The position numbers were made by a program, and so were the translations under genes. Below, piece by piece: positions 12,389 to 16,955 of a stretch of DNA of 16,955 bases (position 1 is the stretch's first letter; each line of letters opens with the position of its first letter). Under the pieces are notes generated by a model that did not search any database, was not told where the DNA came from, and saw only the letters and a list, made by a program, of their open reading frames with translations. Source of the DNA: Pseudomonadota bacterium (GTDB lineage: Bacteria > Pseudomonadota > Alphaproteobacteria > UBA8366 > GCA-2717185). The DNA lies in the NCBI GenBank assembly GCA_027619655.1, contig JAQCHR010000025.1, positions 1 to 16,955 on the forward strand, written 5' to 3'.

Positions 12389-14104
12389 ATGGCGCAGGAA
12401 ATCGAGGAAGAGGCGACGCTGACGGATGGCTTCAATCTGGTCATCGACGCGCTCCAGCTGAACGATATCAACACGATCTATAATGTCCCGGGGATTCCGA
12501 TCACCGATCTGGGGCGCTACATGCAGGGGGCGGGCATGCGGGTCCTGTCGTTCCGGCATGAACAGAATGCCGGCTACGCGGCGGCAATCGCCGGTTACCT
12601 GACCAAAAAGCCCGGCGTCTGCATGACCGTTTCCGCACCGGGCTTTCTCAACGGGCTGACGGCGCTGGCGCATGCCACGACCAACTGTTTCCCGATGATC
12701 CTGATCAGCGGCTCGTCGGAACGCGAGATTGTCGACCTGCAGCAGGGCGATTACGAGGAAATGGACCAGCTGGCCATCGCAAAGCCGCTCTGCAAGGCCG
12801 CCTACCGGGTCCTGAATGTCGAAGACATCGGCATCGGCATCGCGCGCGCGATCCGCGCCGCTGTGTCCGGCCGTCCCGGCGGGGTCTATCTCGACTTTCC
12901 GGCAAAACTGCTGGCCCAGGTCATGGATGCCGACGCCGGTGCGAAGTCACTGGTCAAGGTGATCGATGCGGCGCCGCGCCAGCTGCCCGCGCCGGAATCG
13001 GTCAAGCGCGCGCTCGACGTATTGAAAGGCGCGCAGCGGCCGCTGATCATTCTGGGGAAAGGCGCGGCCTATGCCCAGGCCGATGACGCGATCCGTGAAT
13101 TCGTTGAAAAGAGCGGCATTCCCTATCTGCCGATGAGCATGGCCAAGGGGTTGCTGCCGGATACCCATCCGCAATCCGCCGGTGCGGCGCGGTCGCTGGC
13201 GCTGAAGGAAAGCGACGTGGTGATGCTGATCGGGGCAAGACTCAACTGGCTGCTGTCGCACGGCAAGGGCAAGACCTGGGGCGATGCGCCCAAGAAGTTC
13301 ATCCAGGTGGATATCGAGCCGAAGGAAATGGACAGCAACGTTGAGATCGCGGCCCCGCTGGTCGGCGATATCGGATCCTGCGTGCAGGCGCTGCTGGACG
13401 CGATGGGCAAGGACTGGACGGTCCCGCCGGCACAATGGACGGGCGAGGTTCGCGAGAAGGTCGAAACCAACGTCGCCCGCATGGCGCCGCGGCTGCAGAA
13501 CAACAACGTCCCGATGGATTACCAGGGCGCCCTTGGCGCACTGCGGACAATTATCAGGGAACGCCCCGATGCCATTCTGGTCAATGAAGGCGCCAATACG
13601 CTCGATTTCGCCCGCAGCATTATCGACATGTACCAGCCCCGCAAGCGGCTGGATGTCGGCACCTGGGGGGTCATGGGTGTCGGTATGGGCATGGCGATCG
13701 CCGCGGCCGTGGAAACCGGCAAGCCCGTGCTGGCGGTTGAAGGCGACAGCGCCTTCGGCTTTTCCGGAATGGAGATTGAAACGATCTGCCGTTACAACCT
13801 GCCGGTCTGCGTCGTTGTTTTCAACAATGGCGGCATCTATCAGGGCACCGGGGTCAATCCGTCCGGCGGCGAGGACGTGTCGACGACAGTCTTCGTCAAG
13901 GACGCCCGCTACGACATGATGATGGCGGGTTTCGGCGGCGTTGGAGTCACCGCGACCGCGCCGGATGAACTGAGCCAGGCCGTGAACGCGGCCATGGATT
14001 CCGGCAAGCCGACCCTGGTGAATGCGGTCATTGATCCCTCGGCCGGGACCGAAAGCGGCCGGATCGGAAATCTCAATCCGCAACGCGTCGTGGCCCGCAA
14101 ATAG
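12389..14104 (+). CDS. oxc: oxalyl-CoA decarboxylase
   Basis: A 571-aa thiamine-diphosphate enzyme that converts oxalyl-CoA to formyl-CoA and CO2. ATG 12389 is chosen for its strong GGGGAGG six bases upstream. The ThDP-activating Glu58 is in 'SFRHEQNAGYAAAIAGY', and the Mg/ThDP motif runs from 'GDSAFGFSGMEIE' (about 452-464) to 'VVFNNGGIYQGTG'. Tyr122-Glu123 ('GDYEEMDQ'), Tyr484 and Ser556 correspond to the active-site Tyr120-Glu121, Tyr483 and Ser553 of the Oxalobacter enzyme. These set it apart from acetolactate synthase and other ThDP decarboxylases. The length fits the family (about 568). frc follows 42 bases later, so the two form the core oxalate pathway. Confidence 0.96.
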   Translation: MAQEIEEEATLTDGFNLVIDALQLNDINTIYNVPGIPITDLGRYMQGAGMRVLSFRHEQNAGYAAAIAGYLTKKPGVCMTVSAPGFLNGLTALAHATTNCFPMILISGSSEREIVDLQQGDYEEMDQLAIAKPLCKAAYRVLNVEDIGIGIARAIRAAVSGRPGGVYLDFPAKLLAQVMDADAGAKSLVKVIDAAPRQLPAPESVKRALDVLKGAQRPLIILGKGAAYAQADDAIREFVEKSGIPYLPMSMAKGLLPDTHPQSAGAARSLALKESDVVMLIGARLNWLLSHGKGKTWGDAPKKFIQVDIEPKEMDSNVEIAAPLVGDIGSCVQALLDAMGKDWTVPPAQWTGEVREKVETNVARMAPRLQNNNVPMDYQGALGALRTIIRERPDAILVNEGANTLDFARSIIDMYQPRKRLDVGTWGVMGVGMGMAIAAAVETGKPVLAVEGDSAFGFSGMEIETICRYNLPVCVVVFNNGGIYQGTGVNPSGGEDVSTTVFVKDARYDMMMAGFGGVGVTATAPDELSQAVNAAMDSGKPTLVNAVIDPSAGTESGRIGNLNPQRVVARK

Positions 14105-14146
14105 CCGCACGTCTTTATTTCAACTCGTAAGAACAGGAATGATGCA

Positions 14147-15391
14147 ATGAGCAAAGCTCTTGAAGGGGTCAAGATCCTCGACATGACCCATGTGCAGTCG
14201 GGGCCGACCTGTACCCAGCTTCTGGCCTGGTTCGGGGCGGATGTCATCAAGGTGGAGCGCCCCGGGGTGGGCGACGCGACGCGGGGGCAACTGCAGGACA
14301 TCCCCAATGTCGACAGCCTGTATTTCACCATGCTGAACCACAACAAGCGCGGCATGACGCTGAACACCAAGCTCGATTCGGGCAAGGAGATCTTCGAGAA
14401 GCTGATCCGGCATTGCGATGTGCTGGTCGAAAATTTCGCGCCGGGCGCCATGGACCGCATGGGCTTTTCATGGGAACGGATCCACGAACTGAACCCGCGC
14501 ATGATCTATGCCTCGATCAAGGGATTCGGTCCCGGCAAGTACGAGGACTGCAAGGTCTACGAAAACGTCGCGCAATGTACCGGCGGCTCCGCCTCGACGA
14601 CCGGCATGATCGGCGAAGTGCCGCTGGTCACCGGCGCGCAGATCGGCGATTCCGGCACCGGGCTGCATCTGGCGCTCGGTATTGTTACGGCGCTGTTCCA
14701 CCGCACCCATTCGGGCGAGGGGCAGCGGGTTGAATGCGCGATGCAGGACGGCGTGCTGAACCTGTGCAGGGTCAAGCTGCGCGACCAGCAGCGGCTGGCG
14801 CATGGGCCGCTGACGGAATACCCGCAATATCCGAACGGCGAATTCGGCGAGGCGACGCCGCGCGCCGGCAATGCGTCCGGCGGCGGGCAGCCGGGCTGGA
14901 TCGTGAAGTGCAAGGGCTGGGAAACCGACCCCGACGCCTATATCTACGTGATCGCCCAGGCGGCGGCCTTTGCCGGGCTGGCGAAGGAAATCGGTCACGC
15001 GGACTGGCTGGAGGATCCGGAATGGAACACGCCGAAGGCCCGTCTGCCGAAACTGGAGACCATGTTCGCGGAAATCGAGAAATGGACCATGACCAAGAAC
15101 AAGTTCGAGGTCATGGATATCCTGAACCCGCTGAACGTACCCTGCGGCCCGATCCTTTCCATGAAGGAACTGGCGGAAGAACCGTCGCTGCGCAAGACCG
15201 GAACGATTGTCGAAGTTGACCATCCGGAGCGGGGGACATATCTGTCTGTCGGTAACCCGATCAAGCTGTCGGCATCGCCATCGGACGTGACGCGGTCGCC
15301 GCTGCTGGGTGAACATACGGATGAAGTGCTGCGCGAACTGGGCCTGGACGTCGGAGCTATTGCGGCGGTACGGGAAGCGGGCGCAGTCTAG
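14147..15391 (+). CDS. frc: formyl-CoA:oxalate CoA-transferase
   Basis: A 414-aa family III CoA-transferase that moves CoA from formyl-CoA to oxalate, giving formate and oxalyl-CoA, the substrate of Oxc. The catalytic Asp168 lies in 'GAQIGDSGTGLHLAL' (Asp169 in Oxalobacter). Gln17 ('THVQSGPT') and Arg38 ('KVERPG') match the known CoA and active-site residues, and 'ASGGGQPGW' is the mobile glycine loop that closes over the site. 'MQDGVLNLCRVKLRDQQR' is characteristic of Frc rather than of other CaiB/BaiF proteins. It is slightly shorter than the 428-aa Oxalobacter protein. AGGA precedes ATG 14147 by nine bases. The gene is co-directional with oxc and the next two genes, probably one operon. 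Confidence 0.95.
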   Translation: MSKALEGVKILDMTHVQSGPTCTQLLAWFGADVIKVERPGVGDATRGQLQDIPNVDSLYFTMLNHNKRGMTLNTKLDSGKEIFEKLIRHCDVLVENFAPGAMDRMGFSWERIHELNPRMIYASIKGFGPGKYEDCKVYENVAQCTGGSASTTGMIGEVPLVTGAQIGDSGTGLHLALGIVTALFHRTHSGEGQRVECAMQDGVLNLCRVKLRDQQRLAHGPLTEYPQYPNGEFGEATPRAGNASGGGQPGWIVKCKGWETDPDAYIYVIAQAAAFAGLAKEIGHADWLEDPEWNTPKARLPKLETMFAEIEKWTMTKNKFEVMDILNPLNVPCGPILSMKELAEEPSLRKTGTIVEVDHPERGTYLSVGNPIKLSASPSDVTRSPLLGEHTDEVLRELGLDVGAIAAVREAGAV

Positions 15392-15426
15392 GCGTCTGCG
15401 GGAAGAATAATAAGGGAGGGATCGAA

Positions 15427-16341
15427 ATGCGGATTGTTGTACATGGCCAGCAGGCCTTTGGTGAAGCCGTGCTGAAGGCGCTGCTGGAGCGTGGCGATAA
15501 CGTCATTGCCGTTTATTGTGCGCCGGACAAGGATGGCCGGCCGGCGGACCCGATCAAGACGCTGGCGCTGGAACACAACCTGCCGGTCTACCAGCCGGCT
15601 TCGTTCAAGGAACCGGCGGTCTGGGCGGAATGCAAGGCGCTGAAGCCTGATATCGGCGTCATGGCCTATGTCACCAAGTTCGTGCCGGAAGAGTTCCTGA
15701 ACATTCCGACCCATGGCACGATCCAGTATCATCCGTCCCTGCTGCCGCTGCATCGGGGGCCGAGTTCGATCAACTGGCCGATTATCATGGGATCGAAGAA
15801 AACCGGGCTCAGCATTTTCTGGCCTGATAACGGGCTGGATACCGGCCCGATCGTGCTGCAGAAGGAAGTCGAAATCGGCCCGGATGACACGCTGGGCAGC
15901 GTCTATTTCAACAAGCTGTTCCCGATGGGCGTCGATGCGATGCTCGAAGGGGTCGATCTCGTGGCGGCAGGCAAGGCGCCGCGGATCGTGCAGGACGAAT
16001 CAAAGCAGACCTATGAAAGCTGGTGCCGCAAGGACGATGGCAAGATCGACTGGAACAAGCCGGTGGCCGAGGTCTACAACCTGATCCGCGGCACCAACCC
16101 GCAGCCGGGCGCCTGGACGACCCATGGCGGCAAGGAATTGCAGATCTTCGACAGCCGGATGGGCACTGCAAGCGGTGGCAAGCCGGGCGAGGTCCTGTCC
16201 GTCGGGGATGACGGCATTACCGTGGCGGCGCAGGGTGGTTCGATCCTGGTGCAGCGTGTGCGGCCGGAAGGCGACAAGAAAATCACGGCGAAGGAATTCA
16301 TTGCCAGCAGCGGCCTCGCGGCCGGTGCGACCTTCGGCTAG
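15427..16341 (+). CDS. formyltransferase-family protein (10-formyl-THF dehydrogenase hydrolase-domain-like)
   Basis: A 304-aa protein with an N-terminal formyl transferase fold and a C-terminal Fmt_C-like domain. Its closest style is the hydrolase domain of 10-formyltetrahydrofolate dehydrogenase (ALDH1L1) rather than methionyl-tRNA formyltransferase: 'APDKDGRPADPI', 'YHPSLLPLHRGPSSINWPII', 'FWPDNGLDTGPIVLQKEVEI' and 'KIDWNKPVAEVYNLIRGTNP'. His102 and Asp138 match the catalytic His and Asp of the family. The Asn two residues before the His in Fmt is Gln100 here. Likely ligands are 10-formyl-THF and formate. Its position behind oxc-frc (35-base gap, GGGAGG ribosome binding site) suggests it handles the formyl or formate product, by hydrolysing formyl-THF or by moving a formyl group to folate. 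The direction and donor are not established. Confidence 0.85.
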   Translation: MRIVVHGQQAFGEAVLKALLERGDNVIAVYCAPDKDGRPADPIKTLALEHNLPVYQPASFKEPAVWAECKALKPDIGVMAYVTKFVPEEFLNIPTHGTIQYHPSLLPLHRGPSSINWPIIMGSKKTGLSIFWPDNGLDTGPIVLQKEVEIGPDDTLGSVYFNKLFPMGVDAMLEGVDLVAAGKAPRIVQDESKQTYESWCRKDDGKIDWNKPVAEVYNLIRGTNPQPGAWTTHGGKELQIFDSRMGTASGGKPGEVLSVGDDGITVAAQGGSILVQRVRPEGDKKITAKEFIASSGLAAGATFG

Positions 16342-16354
16342 GCGCGCAGGCTTC

Positions 16355-16873
16355 GTGAAATACGCTCTGGATGGCGTTCGGGTCAGCGGTGAGGATTATT
16401 TCATCGCCCCCAGCGCCGCAGTGATCGGCAAGGTGCATCTGGCGAAAAATGCCAGCGTGTGGTGGAACGCCGTTCTGCGCGGCGATAACGAGGCGATTAC
16501 CGTTGGCGAAAATTCCAATGTGCAGGATGGTTGCATCCTGCACACGGATCCGGGCCAGCCGACGATTGTCGGCCGGAACGTGACGATCGGCCACGGGGCG
16601 ATCCTGCATGGCTGCACGATTGGCGAAGGGTCGCTGGTCGGCATCGGCGCGGTGGTCCTGAACGGCGTCAAGGTGGGTCGGAATTGCGTTATCGGCGCTC
16701 GCGCACTTATTCCCGACGGCAAGGAAATCCCCGACAATTCGGTCGTCATGGGCACGCCGGGCCGGGTAATCCGGCAGACGACGGAGGCCGATACCGCGAT
16801 GATCGCGGAGACGGTCGCATTCTATGTCGCGAACCAGGACCGGTTCCGAAAGGGCTTGGCACCGGATGATTGA
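16355..16873 (+). CDS. gamma-class carbonic anhydrase family protein (left-handed beta-helix)
   Basis: A 172-aa hexapeptide-repeat protein of the gamma carbonic anhydrase/YrdA/PaaY group. GTG 16355 is the first suitable start after the previous stop, 13 bases away, with GCAGG just upstream. The next start in frame would cut into the fold. Hexapeptide coils run through about residues 15-135, and a C-terminal alpha helix follows. His63 ('CILHTD'), His80 and His85 ('IGHGAILHG') are the expected three metal ligands, with Arg42, Asp44 and Gln57 also conserved. The family hydrates CO2 reversibly, although some members are not active in vitro. In this operon it would act on CO2 released by Oxc. Confidence 0.88.
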   Translation: MKYALDGVRVSGEDYFIAPSAAVIGKVHLAKNASVWWNAVLRGDNEAITVGENSNVQDGCILHTDPGQPTIVGRNVTIGHGAILHGCTIGEGSLVGIGAVVLNGVKVGRNCVIGARALIPDGKEIPDNSVVMGTPGRVIRQTTEADTAMIAETVAFYVANQDRFRKGLAPDD

Positions 16874-16933
16874 TTTGCATTCCGCTTCGGGACAGGCCAG
16901 ATAGGGGCGACAACGAAGCAGGAGCAAGAAACC

Positions 16934-16955
16934 ATGAAACAGCGACAACGGCGGG
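16934..16955 (+). CDS. start of a downstream gene (partial, unidentified)
   Basis: ATG 16934 is preceded by a good AGGAG (within GCAGGAGCAAG, 16918-16928) and opens MKQRQRR, a basic start that could begin a signal peptide. It runs off the window after seven codons. It is co-directional with the oxalate cluster and 60 bases behind the carbonic anhydrase gene. Product unknown. Confidence 0.4.

Noticed and set aside
12947..14110. 387-aa minus-strand ORF opposite oxc
   Set aside because: It is antisense to the ThDP-binding half of oxalyl-CoA decarboxylase and has no motifs of its own.

Overview
The window is about 17 kb of moderately high-GC DNA. It looks like an alphaproteobacterial chromosome, probably Rhodospirillales-like. 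This rests on the style of the proteins (TolC family, SPOR lipoprotein, OxyR, TauE/SafE, Oxc/Frc) and on rhizobial-type mobile elements. The genus cannot be fixed from the sequence alone.

Region 1 (1-5830) is an envelope locus broken by mobile DNA. The left edge holds the first codons of an IS5-type transposase. A TolC-family outer-membrane protein gene follows, with a terminator behind it. Next is a proline-rich putative lipoprotein gene with a C-terminal SPOR domain. That SPOR domain is cut in two by an IS3-family (IS407-like) element at 3304-5583, with 13-bp perfect terminal inverted repeats and a 4-bp ATGC target duplication. Removing the element and one ATGC copy restores the SPOR reading frame exactly, giving an ancestral protein of about 584 aa. 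The IS is itself interrupted. A 995-bp segment flanked by ATTGTA repeats splits orfB just after the DDE catalytic core. It carries an apparent deletion derivative of a serine-recombinase element: a small companion ORF, and a second small ORF fused in frame to the tail of a large serine recombinase. This is a two-level nested insertion.

Region 2 (5839-9517) holds a secreted phytase-like esterase domain protein (minus), then a divergent pair of a Prx5-type peroxiredoxin (minus) and oxyR (plus). An OxyR-like site overlaps the oxyR start codon. A D-2-hydroxyacid dehydrogenase (minus) converges on oxyR.

Region 3 (9621-16955) begins with an unrecognised two-TM membrane protein and a TauE/SafE permease. 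It continues into an oxalate catabolism locus: a GntR/FCD regulator with a palindromic operator over its own promoter, oxalyl-CoA decarboxylase (oxc), formyl-CoA:oxalate CoA-transferase (frc), a formyltransferase resembling the hydrolase domain of 10-formyl-THF dehydrogenase, and a gamma-type carbonic anhydrase. Oxc and Frc together convert oxalate to formate and CO2. The formyltransferase-like protein could link the C1 product to folate, and the carbonic anhydrase could hydrate the CO2. Both of these links are inference. The next gene starts at the right edge.

No tRNA, rRNA or CRISPR array was seen.
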